From positions 1 through 64,000 of the forward strand of contig LLCB01000028.1 of the NCBI GenBank assembly GCA_001414345.1: a DNA stretch of 64,000 bases. Reading direction: 5' to 3'. A model generated the notes under the pieces. The model ran no database searches and was not told the DNA's origin. It saw nothing but the letters and a program-made list of their open reading frames with translations. Source of the stretch: Hymenoscyphus infarciens. Its lineage: Eukaryota; Ascomycota; Leotiomycetes; Helotiales; Helotiaceae. Shown in pieces: positions 47,780 to 59,952 of this stretch. Positions within the stretch are counted from its first letter, which is position 1. Each line of letters begins with the position of its first letter. The position numbers and the translations under genes were made by a program.

Positions 47780-48773
47780 ATGAGGTGAGGGTATTGGGAA
47801 GTGGGAGAAGGGAGAGGGGATATGAGGTCGTCGCGGATGGGGGAAGGGTTGAGGGAGGAAGTATACCATCACGGAGAGGAGGGAACGAGGGATAGATGGA
47901 TGGACCGACGAGGAGATGAAAGCGAAACCTTTTATCTGGATCAACATGATATCGACGACCCGGATAATAAGATATGAAATGGAGAGGGTCCATTTGGGGG
48001 TAGAGATTGCAGTGCGCAACTTACCTATCTACCTTGGGCCCTCTCGTTGTGTAAAGTATCTATGTGTGAAGAAAGCATAATTTAGACTGCGGGGGCGTTT
48101 TGCTGCTTTCTGCATTATTGAGGGCGTTGCTGTAGGGGGAATGTTTTTATGCTGTACTGTAAATCGTGGTACTGCTTTTTTTATATATCAATTCACGTTA
48201 TCAATTTGTGCTTGGGTTTTGTTGGTGATTCTCCCTGCTTCAGGGGAGGGTTTGAGGCATGTCTCATATCGTGCTGTCAGATGTTCTCTTGATGTTGGGT
48301 CCTTTGGGGGGGGGGGGCTACAGATTATGGTCCCAGAGTTGGGCAAGTGGAACAGATGGGGGCAAGAGAAAGTCCATTTGTTCTGCAAGAGGTTGGGTTT
48401 AAGCGTGTATTACTTCTAGCTGCCGGGCTTGGGACGACGTGTGCAATCACTGGCGCTGAATCCAATATTGCGAGGTAGGACTCCAGGATTGTTTAAAGCC
48501 ATCTAGGATGAGAGTGTTGGAAGAACTGGGAAATTGGGTTGTTCTTCGGTATACTCTTGGATATATCTATATCACTACCCCCCGAGAATCGATTGTCAAC
48601 CAGGGGAGATTGCATATGTCGATCCATCCGGTTTGGAGGTAGCACCCATCGACGGCTTTCATGCTCGGTAACTTTGTTGACTATTGGGAAGCAGTAAATT
48701 CTAGGTCATAGAGGTTGGACACTTAATGTGGTAATGGGAACAGCTTTTATTACTATGTCTTTTTTCCCCCTTT
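47780..48773. other. Intergenic region between convergent genes
   Basis: 3' flanks of the secreted protein gene and the alpha-glucosidase gene face each other here. A G12 run lies at about 48306-48317. No gene is supported. Confidence 0.45.
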
Positions 48774-51745
48774 TTAATTTACCGACGTAGAGAAATCAGC
48801 ATTCAGTCCTTTTCCAACAGCCACCTCCACTCTGTCATCGGCTTTTACGCTCTTCAGTTGGTCAGCGCCCACGGGTGTGGTTGTATTCGTCTGGCCACCC
48901 AATCCCAAGAACACAACCCTAGCAATCTTCACGCCAGAATCATACCCATAGTCACCCTTCATACTGAACACACTTCCATCGAACGAAAATTTCACATATG
49001 TAGTTGCCTTTTGCACCAACGAAATCCCATCATCGAGATACAACTCCCCAGCCGCTGTCCCATCACTTCCAATCGGAACGATGATTTCGAAGTCTTGTTT
49101 TCGGAGTTCGGTGGTTGTCATTGTGCTGTTGATACGTTGAGGAACGATGACTCCTCCGCGGTAGAAGAGGGGAATGGATTCATAGTCGATGTCTGCGAGT
49201 GGGATCACAGCTCCTTGGCCTTCGATTTTGGCGTGGGTGTAGAAATCGTAGAAGGTATCTTTGGGGAAGTAGGCTTGGACTGTTGTTGAATTTTCCTCTG
49301 TTACGGGACTTACAAGAAGAGAAGTTCCATAGAAGTATTGGAGGTCGTTTCCGAAGGTATTTGCGTCTTGGGGGTAGAGGTAGAACAAGGGGTTGATGAG
49401 GGGTGTTCCATCTTGAGTTTGGTGATAGAGAGCTGTGTAGATGTAATCCATAAGACGGTATCGGATATCGATTGCCTTTCTTGCGGATGCTGTTACGCTT
49501 TCCCAGCGATAGAATTCTTGGGGGATGTTTGGGGTGTAGCCGTTGTGGTTTCGGTAGAAGGGACTGAATGCACCTAAAGCTGCCCATCGTGCACAAAGTT
49601 GTTCGGTGGTGTTATCGGCAAAGCCACATACATCTGAGCCTACCATTGGGACTTGGTAGATGGATGCAAATGCCATCATGGAGGCAATTGATATTCGATA
49701 CTTTTCCCAGGAACTGACATTGTCTCCAAGCCAGTGACCTACTTTGGTTCCAGCTCCGGCGAAGGTGCTTCGGGTGATGATGAGCGGTCTCTCGGTTGGT
49801 CGGCGGGCTTCCATTGCGTTTCTTGATGCGGTGGACATCACTAGATCTGTTTAGTTTCAACTCCATTTTTTGTGGTTGTTCACTTACTTGTTCCGTAAAG
49901 ATTATGAGTGTCGTACATTGCAAGGCCGTTGTAATGGATGAGATCAGTGTTTACAGTATGATTTGATATTCCTCCTCCGGCTGCGTTATCCGCAACTGTG
50001 TAAGCGGCAGCATTGTGGATTGCATACTTTGGGTAAAGCAAATCGCGTCCGGGGAGACCGAGCTGTTGACCAGAAGCTTGGCGTTTTTCAATTTGGAATG
50101 ACTGTTTAAATTGCTGTACTTCCGTGGTGGCTCTCTTTGTGGTCGCGTTGCATGCGGTTCCGGCAGGCTGGAAGTCGCAAGGAAATCCAGGGAGTGGCCG
50201 AGGTGGTGTTCTCACGTCCGGAGCAGGTGGTGGATAACCAATTGCTGCTGTGAAGGGCTATGAGGCGTGTCAGCGCCGAGTTATCAAGTTCAGAGAAAGA
50301 ATACCTACATCGTCGCAAGGAAAATTGCAAGGGAAATTCGAAGGTTCGTTCATATCGATCCACAATCCATCAATATCAACTCCGCTCTCTGCCGAGAAGA
50401 AGGATGTAAACTCATCATTCCAATAAGTCTGGACATCCGGATGAAACCAGTCTGGGAAAACAGTTACACCAGGCCAGACTACACCGAGCCAGTCCGAGCC
50501 ATTGGATCCTTTGAGGAAAATGTCATCGTCGACACCATTATGATAGGGAGGATAATCTTGATATGCTACTGCCGGGTCTACCATCACGATATATTTCTGA
50601 TTGTGAGCGTGGAGGTAGTGGTTGAGCTCTTGCATCATTTTCAATGGGAATCGATCTGGATCCAAGGAAAATACCTGCTTCAGTCAAATTTTGTCCTTTG
50701 AAAAAGTGGGAAGTGGGAATTTACTCTTCTACGATCCATATAATCTATGTCAGTCCACATTGTTTCCAACGGAATACCAGCCGAAGAATAGTTGTAGACG
50801 ACCTCTGCGACCTCATAGGTATCTCGATACCCGTACCGACAATTGTGGTAGCCGAAAGACCAGTAAGACTGCATAGTAGGAAGCCTAGTAACTTCTGCAT
50901 ACTGTTTCGAGAGCTCGATGGGTGTTGGGCCCGCCATGAAATAAAAATCTAGAACACCACCAAGTGTATTGTACTCCAAGTATTGGTTTTTCCCGTCCGT
51001 GTTGTTGATTTTCACATCCATGCCGTTGGAATTTAAAAAGAAAACTCCATGTGTGCCAGATACTCGATGATCGAAATAGATGGGATGGTTTCCATAAAAA
51101 TTGGCTCCTGCTGGGATTCCATAGGCATCTTGACTCCACAAGGTTCTGATGTAATTTGTGGTATTGAGGCGAAAAGGATCTGAGTGTTCACCCATACCAT
51201 AAAGGTTCGGATTATCCGGGAGGGAAGTTCTCAGCCGGAGATATTGAGATTCAAAAACTAGACTTGCAGCAGAAGTGTCGAAAAGAATCTCCCCAGTTTT
51301 GGGCCGGACAATAGAGAACGAGAATGGAGATTCCGTGTAGTTGAACAGAAGATTTGTTGAACTGTTTCCTGCTTGACTTGTTGGACGTGGGAATACGCTT
51401 TCGGGAACTTGGTAGACACTGTTGGCAGCATCTTGAATCTTGACATGAATTCGGTCAACTTGAAATTTGGTTAGCGATGAATTCGCAATAAATATAGTAA
51501 ATTTTGCAAGACTTGCCTGTCTCATAAACAACTTGTAGAGTCAAACTCGGCAAATCATCACCATAAACATTACAAGCGGTTCCGGAAAGTGCCAAGTCAG
51601 CTGTCACGCCACTACTTGTGATTTTGACATTTGAAGCTGTATAACCAGGGCAAGATGCCAGCGGATCATCCGATATATTCAAAGCCCGGCGGCCAATTGA
51701 GGAAGCCGCTGCAGTTGCCGCAAGCCAAAAAAGTAAGACAATCAT
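48774..51745 (-). CDS. Secreted alpha-glucosidase, glycoside hydrolase family 31
   Basis: It releases glucose from the non-reducing ends of maltose and starch fragments outside the cell. Five exons in phase: 51745-51517, 51458-50725, 50674-50309, 50257-49888, 49840-48774, giving 921 residues. A signal peptide covers residues 1-15 ([12 protein letters not shown]). The catalytic barrel has the nucleophile Asp428 in [12 protein letters not shown] and the acid/base Asp606 in [18 protein letters not shown] and FYRNHNGY are further family marks. Several Asn-X-Ser/Thr sites suit secretion. The first intron (51516-51459) uses a GC donor (ACAG|GCAAGT) with a CTAAC branch site and AAG acceptor; no GT donor restores the frame. 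Fungal agdA-type enzymes are about this length. Confidence 0.95.
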
Positions 51746-52755
51746 GACGAAGAGATATTGAAGGTCAAACGAGACTTACAACAGTCTTCTTATATCCTTC
51801 CTGAGAATCTGCACTTTATACCATCGTCTGATGCCGAGCCACAGGACATCACCAATTTGTACCACAAAGCCGATCGCTGCAGCTTTTCAAGCGGGGTATT
51901 CAAGGTTTCTGCACGCTCCAACGTCAGGGACGCTTAAGTGCAAATGGTAGAGCCCTTGATAGGTGCGTTTACCTAGTTATGGGTTTTCCATGTCTAGTTG
52001 CAGAGTCAACCATCCCCGCGTTTCCAGATCCCCGCACCGCCTGTAATCGGCCCGAAAACCACCAGCATTACGGGGAAGTCGGTCCTGCGCTATTAGTACG
52101 GGGTACCTGTAAGAAGAGGTCATAGGGAAAAAAAGGGGAAACAAAGTTCCTTGTTCTAGGTTCGTTGGAAGTAGCCTGGTCACGTTGTATCACGTGATTT
52201 ATCTCGTCTTCTTCCCCTAATTGTAAATGTCTTGAAACGGGAATGGCTAATTATTGATAGTCTTCATGAGTAGATAAATCCAGCGTGTTTTCGAAGACCA
52301 AGAGGTTTTAATGGCCACCGCCGCCTTATTAGGTAGCGAAGCTTGGTGCAGGCTACAGCTTGCATGCTCAACTTGCAGACTGTGTGGAAAAGGGCGTTTA
52401 TCTCTTCCACCAGACAGGCCTCGCTCTGTTTGGGCGTCGTTAATCTGCTGCTCACACGAGTATTAATACCATGTCTCCGAAAGCTGAGGAACGCGGGGCA
52501 CAAAGTTGTATCGCGGTGAGATGATTCTGATAAAGCCCGCCGACAACGAAAATCTTGGAGAGAAACTCGAAATATCCTTGGACGAGTCACTAAAGCGACA
52601 CCTTAGGTCACCACTAAGTCTGAGTTCGAACAACGAGACCTGTTTCCAATTTGCCGAAGGATGGTTGTGCGAATGCCGCAACTCACACCCCCTCTGTAAT
52701 CGGAAAAGAGGTAGACAGAAACTCCTTCCCATACCGAACACGATTACCGTAATTG
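51746..52755. other. Upstream region of the alpha-glucosidase gene
   Basis: It includes the promoter of the secreted alpha-glucosidase. I looked for but could not assign an AmyR-type CGG-rich site with confidence. Frames at 52264-52838 on both strands overlap and resemble nothing known. Confidence 0.4.
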
Positions 52756-53492
52756 TTACCGTCGGTAAAAGCCCCCATCCCTTTTCATCTTCCCTTGCAA
52801 ATAAAGCGGCACACTCCACCCAGGATATCTCTCCTTGACATTCCTAAATTGTCTAATAACCTCATTCTGGAGCGAGTCCGGTTCCTCTGCATTCTCCCCC
52901 AATACTTCAACATTTGCAAAGGTAATCACCCCTTTCTCAGGCTTGAGGTCTCCCATACTACACCAACAAGACGCCGGACAATCACGAATATTATGATAAT
53001 AAGAAGATCTCAAATTCATATACTCGGAGATAGAGAAGCCATTACTTCCACTACTCCCCCATTCCAGAGGCTCACTGGCGAGATGGAGGACACTGTTCTT
53101 TGTTTCCGCGGTAAGAGGGGGCCAGATATCTTCATTGCTCCAAAGTCAGGAGGGGTAAGAGATTGTGTCGAAGGAGGGGTTGAAATAGATTTTTGCTGGA
53201 TGCGACTCCCAGGGAAAAGAAAGGTGATAGTGTTGTAGTGCGATGCCGCGGGATTCTTGACAAGTTGAGAGAAAGGTGGAGGGGATGATGGGGTATAGTA
53301 TCCGTTGTTGTCGCCTGCGATGATTTCTATAATTCGGGGGTGGTTGAAGAGCGCTATCGTCCATGCATTGAGACGGAGTTTGGTAATTAGATTGGTAAAA
53401 ATCGTGAATTCCTGAAGTGGTTGTTGAATCTTGATTTCTTCTTGTAGGTCTGGGGAGCTGGTGTCTAAATCCGATGTTGGATTTGGTTCCAT
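52756..53492 (-). pseudogene. 2EXR-domain family pseudogene, multiple frameshifts
   Basis: The 2EXR family is a large group of fungal proteins of unknown function. Here its recognisable parts are spread over three frames in the correct order. Frame 1 has an ATG at 53492 and FTIFTNLITKLRLNAWTIA; frame 3 has LSTCQESRGIALQHYHLSF and KIYFNPSFDTISYPS. Frame 1 returns briefly with PDFGAMK, then frame 2 runs from DIWPPLTAETK through MGDLKPEKGVITFANVEVL to RYPGWSVPLYLQGK and a stop at 52756. No GT-AG introns of plausible size explain the changes, so at least three frameshifts are needed. This is a decayed gene. Confidence 0.7.
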
Positions 53493-54017
53493 TATTTGGG
53501 ATATCGAGAAATGTTGTCCGGGAAAGTGGGTTCAGCTGGTTCATGAGTCCAAATTTTTGATGGAACACAGAGAGAATGCGCTGGCTTCAAGGTTGCAAGC
53601 CGTCATGACTCATGCGGCATAAGCGAGTACACGCTGTAAAACCCCCTATTTAGCTCTAAGCTGATGAGCAATAGAATTTGAACTTAATTGTTGACATATC
53701 TTGAATACTTTGCGATCTTACTCTTGATCGTGTAAGCTTTGCGTTTATTTCTTCGCCAGCCTTCTTCTTACTCTGGCAAAACCTGGAAGAAGGATTATTT
53801 GATTGAAAATAATTTGCAATTATCTTAGGTACGAAACTTAGGTATTTGATTGTAACAACATAGCATGATAAAAAGCTAGTTAATACCCTAGTGTCATATA
53901 AGCCGTCTCCAACCATTCCAATATGAGTATTGAGAGAATGACTGAATATCATGGCCATGGAGTTCGAAAGTCAACTGCACCCTCCCTAATAACGACCACC
54001 AATTCCTGAAGTCACCA
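53493..54017. other. Spacer between two 2EXR-family remnants
   Basis: AT-rich sequence with short unconvincing frames. It probably contains decayed flanks of the two related genes. Confidence 0.35.
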
Positions 54018-54401
54018 TCATGTATTCCCTTTGAGGACCCATTCATCTTTATCAACGTCATCAACCTCCCAGTCATGAACTTTCTTTGCTTGTCGATACA
54101 CAGGAGCATCCCAGCCGGGATTTCGGTCCCTGATATCTTGAAATTCCTTATGTACCTGGTGTTCTTCCGGCTCCACGATCTTTCTTAGGACCACAAGTTC
54201 TGCTTCTCGTAGACCAGTCGTGGTGCAACGGAGATGATAGAACGTCTTTAAATTCGGATATTCTGACCACATAATCGTTGGGTGATCCCCGCTGTGAAGC
54301 GACCAGTTCATTGCATGGGAAATTTCACCATAGTATCGCTCTACTGCCATACGCTGAATAAGGGACTTTGTTCCCTCGTCAACTCTTCGTCGAAGTTTCA
54401 T
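54018..54401 (-). pseudogene. C-terminal fragment of a 2EXR-family protein
   Basis: A 127-codon frame starts with ATG at 54401 and has an in-frame stop just upstream. It matches only the C-terminal half of the family: PNLKTFYHLRC, then RDRNPGWDAPVYRQAKK. It shares the R-x-PGW-x2-P-x-Y-x-Q-x-K pattern with the neighbouring pseudogene, so the two are probably paralogues from a local duplication. No upstream exon carrying the usual N-terminal 2EXR segment was found. A short expressed gene remains possible. Confidence 0.5.
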
Positions 54402-55201
54402 GAGTTGTATTAGAACAATTCAAAGGGAAAGTAGACAATGTCAATCAAGGGGCTAAAATAGACTATTAGAAGCAATTAGAATTCAATGCCTTCTAATTGA
54501 ATTCGTTCTTTTCAGCTTTAGGCGTCCAGCTCCTTCGGTAGGAAGAAGGGTCTTCTCAGAGGTTGACAAAGTTGAGGAAGATGGGGGACAACTTTGATGA
54601 CAGTGAGCAAGCGTACAAGACAATATGCCCGAAGGGAGAAGATTAAGGTGATTATGAGAAAGGCTTAGCATTACAGGGAAGATTAGAAGCAGTGATTGCT
54701 AGCGAATTTCAGGTTATTAGCAAACCTTATCAATTTAATAACCGAACCAACTCCCTTTTGAAGCTTAAATCTCAAAATGTAACCCATAATCTGAGTAAAT
54801 AATCAGAATAATGAATATGTTGATTAATTGAGTGATCTTATACACTACTAACGATGGACAGAGGTCTTCAACAGGTGATAATGAACCATCACAACAACCA
54901 TCACAACAACGCACATTTAAACAACCACACAATGGCGCAGATATACCAGATCAACACGTCTAATGCTCATATCAATCGGCCTTCTTCGAAACCCGAGGGG
55001 TGGTGGTTGCAGCGGCACGTGATTATGTGGTTTTCCTGGTGTTTGCTCATCATGCCCTGTCCCCTCGTTATCTCCAAATGGATTGTGTTCATCTCGGTTT
55101 CGGTTCTACACCCCAGGTCCTATACTCCTATACTCCTATACACCCTCCAAGCTATTCGTCCCAGAGAGTCTCAGCAAAAGATCTGCTTGCTCTCATGAGC
55201 A
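54402..55201. other. Promoter region of the rhomboid gene
   Basis: It includes ATCACAACAACC-type repeats near 54885-54910 and a CCTATACTCCTATACTCCTATAC run near 55117-55140 just before the gene. A frame at 54854-55198 overlaps but has no family resemblance. Confidence 0.4.
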
Positions 55202-56146
55202 ATGCTTCGTTCCCAATTCCGGAGACACGCGCTCCCGCGCGTCAACGCAGCCTCTCACCCTCGTCTTGGCAAGCGTCCATTCTCCTCTGAAGCTCCTTAC
55301 AACTTCACTATGCCACCAGTACGAGTCCTGGGTCCAACACTATGGTGCTTTGGTGTAGCTGGAATTATCTACGTGGGCTCTGCAGCATATGAAGAGTATC
55401 GGGAGATCCAGGACACCAAACGGCGTTCAACCCCGCTCACGGTCAAAGGAATCAGCCTCCCATCATATGGCCGTAGTACCTCTGGGCCTCTCGGAGGTCT
55501 AACCAGCGCAGAAACAACGCTCGCTGCAATCGGTGCTTTAAATATTGGTATCTACGGTGTAAACCACCTCATTCCTGTGACGTGGTCCACATTTTCACAC
55601 ATACCTGCTGGGACCCGGAATTTCACCATGTTCACTTCTATGTTCGGACATTCGGGCCTCCTGCATCTGGGTTTGAACATGTATGGTTTATCCAGCTTTG
55701 GGCCCGACGTAGCTCGGAGTCCGACATTCAATTCTAGCGGCAGTCATATGACCGCTTTCTACCTTTGTTCTGGCTTGTTCGCAAGTCTGGGACATCATCT
55801 ATCAACCGCGTGGCCGAAGAAAATTCAGAGGTTGGCCCCTGGGTTGGGCGCAAGCGGTGCTATCATGGCTCTTGTTGGCGCATTTGGTATGAGTTATCCG
55901 AATGCAGGCATCGGGATTATATTAATTCCAGGAAGTCTGCCAGCTCAGGATGCTCTGATGGCTATAGCTGCTTTTGAGACCTGGGGAACTTTCATCGGGT
56001 ACTCCTTCATCCGTTTTGCGCATGCGGCCCATCTTACCGGACTGGGAATCGGTGCGGCATATGTGTATTTTGATGGAGGGAACACGTTGTGGAGACCCAC
56101 AAAGAGATTTGCGTTCAATTCGATGAAGAGATTAAACGTGGTCTAG
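55202..56146 (+). CDS. PCP1: Mitochondrial rhomboid serine protease (Pcp1/PARL type)
   Basis: It is an intramembrane protease of the inner mitochondrial membrane; the yeast enzyme cleaves Mgm1 and Ccp1. The single exon encodes 314 residues. The first 35 residues are Arg/Ser-rich (RSQFRRHALPRVNAAS), a presequence, followed by a membrane segment (LWCFGVAGIIYVGS). The rhomboid core has FTSMFGHSGLLHLGLNMYGL, the catalytic Ser218 in GLGASGAIMALVG, and the catalytic His277 in AHAAHLTGLGIGAAYVYF. Six or seven membrane segments can be traced. The absence of introns is notable against its neighbours. The ATG at 55202 gives the full presequence. Confidence 0.92.
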   Translation: MLRSQFRRHALPRVNAASHPRLGKRPFSSEAPYNFTMPPVRVLGPTLWCFGVAGIIYVGSAAYEEYREIQDTKRRSTPLTVKGISLPSYGRSTSGPLGGLTSAETTLAAIGALNIGIYGVNHLIPVTWSTFSHIPAGTRNFTMFTSMFGHSGLLHLGLNMYGLSSFGPDVARSPTFNSSGSHMTAFYLCSGLFASLGHHLSTAWPKKIQRLAPGLGASGAIMALVGAFGMSYPNAGIGIILIPGSLPAQDALMAIAAFETWGTFIGYSFIRFAHAAHLTGLGIGAAYVYFDGGNTLWRPTKRFAFNSMKRLNVV

Positions 56147-56609
56147 GAACAGTTGCAAGGTTAGCCAGCTGTACGAGTAGACTGAGTGAGCAGGGCGTTA
56201 TGGAGTCAGATACTATTAATCTTTCCAATGCGGCCGCATGTAGGTCTTACTAGATTCTGTCACTGGGGATGCTGGAACATAGACAATGGACTCAGTCTGA
56301 TCGAGATTTATCAGTAATCCAGTTTTCAAGCAAAACAACGGCTGTTTATATTCAAGAGGCCACATTCTTCTATACTCGTGAATAAACAGAGAACTCGTCG
56401 AGCTTGGCTTCTCTGAGATAATTTGCCAGCACTTTTTTGTAATTCATATTTTCTCAGAATTCGTACGATTTCTCTTTGAGCTGAGCTTTGGCAAGAAACC
56501 AGTAGCTTCCGAAGACTTCTTATTTGAAATTGAATGGAGTATAGTGAAGATAGGGCTTTTTGTATCCTGGATGGCTTTCTATGCCTACTTCAGTAATGAA
56601 TTTCTGAGA
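56147..56609. other. Intergenic region between rhomboid gene and DUF3405 pseudogene
   Basis: 3' flanks of two convergent units. No element is visible. Confidence 0.4.
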
Positions 56610-58848
56610 TTATACATGTTTCTTCCTCTCCTTGTCCTCAAAAGGCCATGGCAACATAGGCGGTAAACACACCCTTCCATTCTTCTTTTCCCACTCATGC
56701 AAGTCAGCCATCAATCATTTTCCAAACTCATGACTAGCTCTCGCCTAGAGAAAGAAGAATCACATACGTTGGCTCCACCCCAACTCCCAATTTCTCTCCC
56801 AACCAAGCGTCATACAGCTTAAGTCCCAGCCGACCACCAACCCACCAACCCACCAACCCCCAACCCCCGACCCCCACCCTCCACCCTCAAACCTTCCTTT
56901 CTCATCAATCGCAAAAAGGCTTCCCTTACCCCCACTATCTCTCATGCTTCTGGGATTGAAGAACCTTTCCAGTTTCTCTCCATTCCATTCCCTATCAAAC
57001 CAAGTCGGTACCGGAGCGAAGACAGTTTCCAACCCATGCAAGAGCGCCAGCGTTGAAGATGCCATATCCCTCGCTAAATGGTTGCCCTTTAGATCCTCCA
57101 CGTACAATAAACGTGACAGTTTCCTACTAACCCGTGCTTGAGTCCCTATACCTGCCCTTCTTGGAATTTCCTCCTCGAACCCCCGAGTCTTGTTTTGCTG
57201 ATCTAAATTCGTATCAACCGGAGCGAAAATCGGAGAGAAAGAGATGAAATCCGCTCCTTCTCCAAGACCCCACTTGTACTCATCTTCGGTCGGATTGTCA
57301 ACAGGCGGGAGTGGTCCAATTGGTGTAATTCCGTCGATTTCAGGGGGCCCCCAAATAAAGTCAGAGCCATAAATATCATTAATGATTTTCTTAAACCTCG
57401 AACGGTAAGGGTAGTGTATCTCAGGAATATAAAATCTCTCGTTCCTCTCCCACAACCCCTTTATCGGCTGAATTTTAGCGAAATCCGAGAGTTTCTCAAA
57501 AAGATTATAGTGTTGGCCTGTGTACCGAGTTTGCAGATTCCAATTACAGCTATATTCAAACTCGGGGTATTCTTTTGAGAATCTTTGGACGATTAACCAA
57601 TACTCGTCCTCCTGACCAACATCGGTGGGACGAGGACATGATTCGTGTAAGATCCCTGAGTTGCAGAGGATGGTCATGTTTTGGAATTCGGTGGGGATGA
57701 AAGTTGCGTTTTCGTAGGCGGTGGTGGATGAGAAGATTGGGAAATTGGAGTCCAGCACTTCGACTACGAGGAAGACGTTGTCTGTGTATATCTGTGTTGA
57801 GTTGTTACGAATTAGAAAAGCGGCCCGGGATTTTGGCGTGACTGTGCTAGTGGGCGTTCCTTGTTTTCGTGCTGTCGGGTCGATTATTTCGTTAGACTTC
57901 TTGGTTAACTCAGTCCCTTTGACAAGGGGGACACTTCCATTTTTCTCGTCCTTATTAGAAGGTGTAGTTTTCACAATTTGGGTTGGCATGGCCTACCGAT
58001 CCATGTTCAAAGCCACACATTCCGTCTACAAAAATCTCCAATCAACCTTTTCCCAGATTCTCGGGTCCTTGATAGTACTATCGAAAGTCCCCTCAACATC
58101 ATCTTCATTGGGCCCTTAAGCTCCCAGCCTTGACTCCCGCTTAAAGCAAAGATGACTGTCAATATCCAAGGGGATGTAACTTCCCATCATCCCATCCTCA
58201 AATACCTTATGATGGCCAGAGACTGCTCCGATTTCTGCGATTTCTTCAAAATGACCGGCGCACTTGTGATAAGAACCTTGATTTGTGAAATTCCATGCTC
58301 GATCGTTGTAGGTGGGGTACGGGGAGTAGGTGTAAAAAGGGCTTCGTTTGTATTCGTTCGGGGACTTCGAGGGTGTAAGATGTAGTGCTGCGAAACCGGC
58401 GTGTCCTCCTGATTGAATGAGGTGGTTGAGAATATTACCAAAAACTTTCCTTGCTGAGTCTTTCCTACTAAAAGTGTTAAAATATTTGCATTCGTTCGAG
58501 GTAATACGAGGAGGGAAAGCTTACAGCCCCAATTCCTCGTACTCCGCCTCAGACTCTTTTTGTAAACTCTCAGGATGGACTTCACCAGTCGCAATTCCGA
58601 TGTCTGCAAACACCGCGCTGGTCAAATGATACTCCACAAACGAAGCGGTAGGTTTCCCATCTTCTGGTTCGAAGTAGACCCTCCCCAGCTTTCGTAGCAG
58701 ACCCAGAACCACCAGTTCTAGTGTTTTCCCTCTCTGGACCATCACCAGAACGTCCATAATTCAACCCCAAAGCATTCTGCTAGAAGAACAAGTACAACAC
58801 AAACACAATAAAAGCGCTAACCAGACTCGATCGAGACCGCGGCAGCAT
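56610..58848 (-). pseudogene. DUF3405 family pseudogene
   Basis: DUF3405 proteins are fungal single-pass membrane or secretory proteins of unknown function. One decayed copy runs from ATG 58848 (signal anchor SSLVSAFIVFVLYLFF) to a C-terminal WEKKNGRVCLPPML near 56690-56650. From 58757 to 56760 one frame holds the family order: YPTYNDRAWNFTNQGSY, PLDIDSHLCFKRESR, RAAFLIR, YTGQHYNLFEKL, KGLWERNERFYIPEIHY. That frame is broken by TAA at 58521-58523, TAA at 58116-58118 and TAGs at 58026-58028 and 57993-57995. A TAG also interrupts the anchor (58780-58782). A frameshift separates the anchor from the rest, and another lies in the GGTTGG-rich tract (56820-56890), after which LYDAWLGEKLGVG is in a different frame. 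The apparent intact 409-codon frame starting at 57989 is only the middle of the gene. Confidence 0.78.
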
Positions 58849-59952
58849 TGTCGCAACTATTCCCATGGTATCGCCATTTTAATAATTCCATCTTCCTGAA
58901 AATTCAAAGTGGGCAAGGAGCGAAAATAGCTTGAGACATGGGGAACGAGTTGGGACGGGAAAACAAAGTTGAGATGGCTTTGTGACGTCGTCTTGGCGAT
59001 CAAGTTCAGCGCGTGTTCCGAATCTTCTCTAGTTGTTGGCCTGGAAACCTAAAGGGGCGTACTTTTTGAGAGCGGATGGTAATCTCAATCGCGGTTTTAT
59101 ATTTGTGGAAAGGAGAGGTAAGTTTTCTGGGAGGTCTGACCTTAAGCGAGGGCTGCGCTGGGGAGCTGGCCTCGGATGGAAAACATTTGCGTTTCGTACC
59201 TGCCTAGCTAGCTCTCTAGACGCCTAGAACACTTTTGAATCAACCCAGCTAGTTTGATCAATGAGAAGTAACTACTGTCGCCTTTGCTCTCCATCACGAG
59301 CGGGGGTACGTCAATTAAATATTTGAAGCCTCGAATCAATTACTTTTACGACCCGAACTTATCCAGGGCTTCTTTTCGTGACGGAGGAGAAAAGACACTT
59401 ACAACTCACCATTCACCGGCCACCAATTAGACCATCCATGGCATCCAAATTCTTGAACTCAATGAAAGAAAAGCTACCATTACCCTCTCGAGTCTCTCCA
59501 AACATCTAAGACTCCATTGGTTTCTATGTACAAAAAATAAACATTGAATACATTATCTAAAAGGGGTAGGTACTAAGTACAGGATATGTGTACGTATGTG
59601 TGATTAATTATCATCTCTTCTGTAAAAGTAATAGTAGTGGGTATTCTTTCCAAAGCTTAAGAATGTAAACAAAGCAACCTCGATTCAATCCATCAATGCA
59701 TTCGCAATTCCCGTCCAAACAAAAAAGTGATATGCACAAACGGTGTATGGAAGGGGTATAAACACCAAAAAAGCGTAAATGCAAAACAATCGAATCAACA
59801 AAAGGAGTTCGAATGGTTTTTCTTTGTCGAAATAACATAGTTCTCGTCCAGTATTCTTTCCTGGTCGTTTGTTTGTATAGTAAGGGTCGTTCAAAATTTC
59901 GAAGATGTGTAATTCAATCTCCTTAGATCCAATATTGAATCATATTCATTTA
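58849..59952. other. Intergenic region upstream of the DUF3405 pseudogene
   Basis: It contains the former promoter side of the pseudogene and the 3' flank of the LIM gene. No reading frame of interest is seen. Confidence 0.4.
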
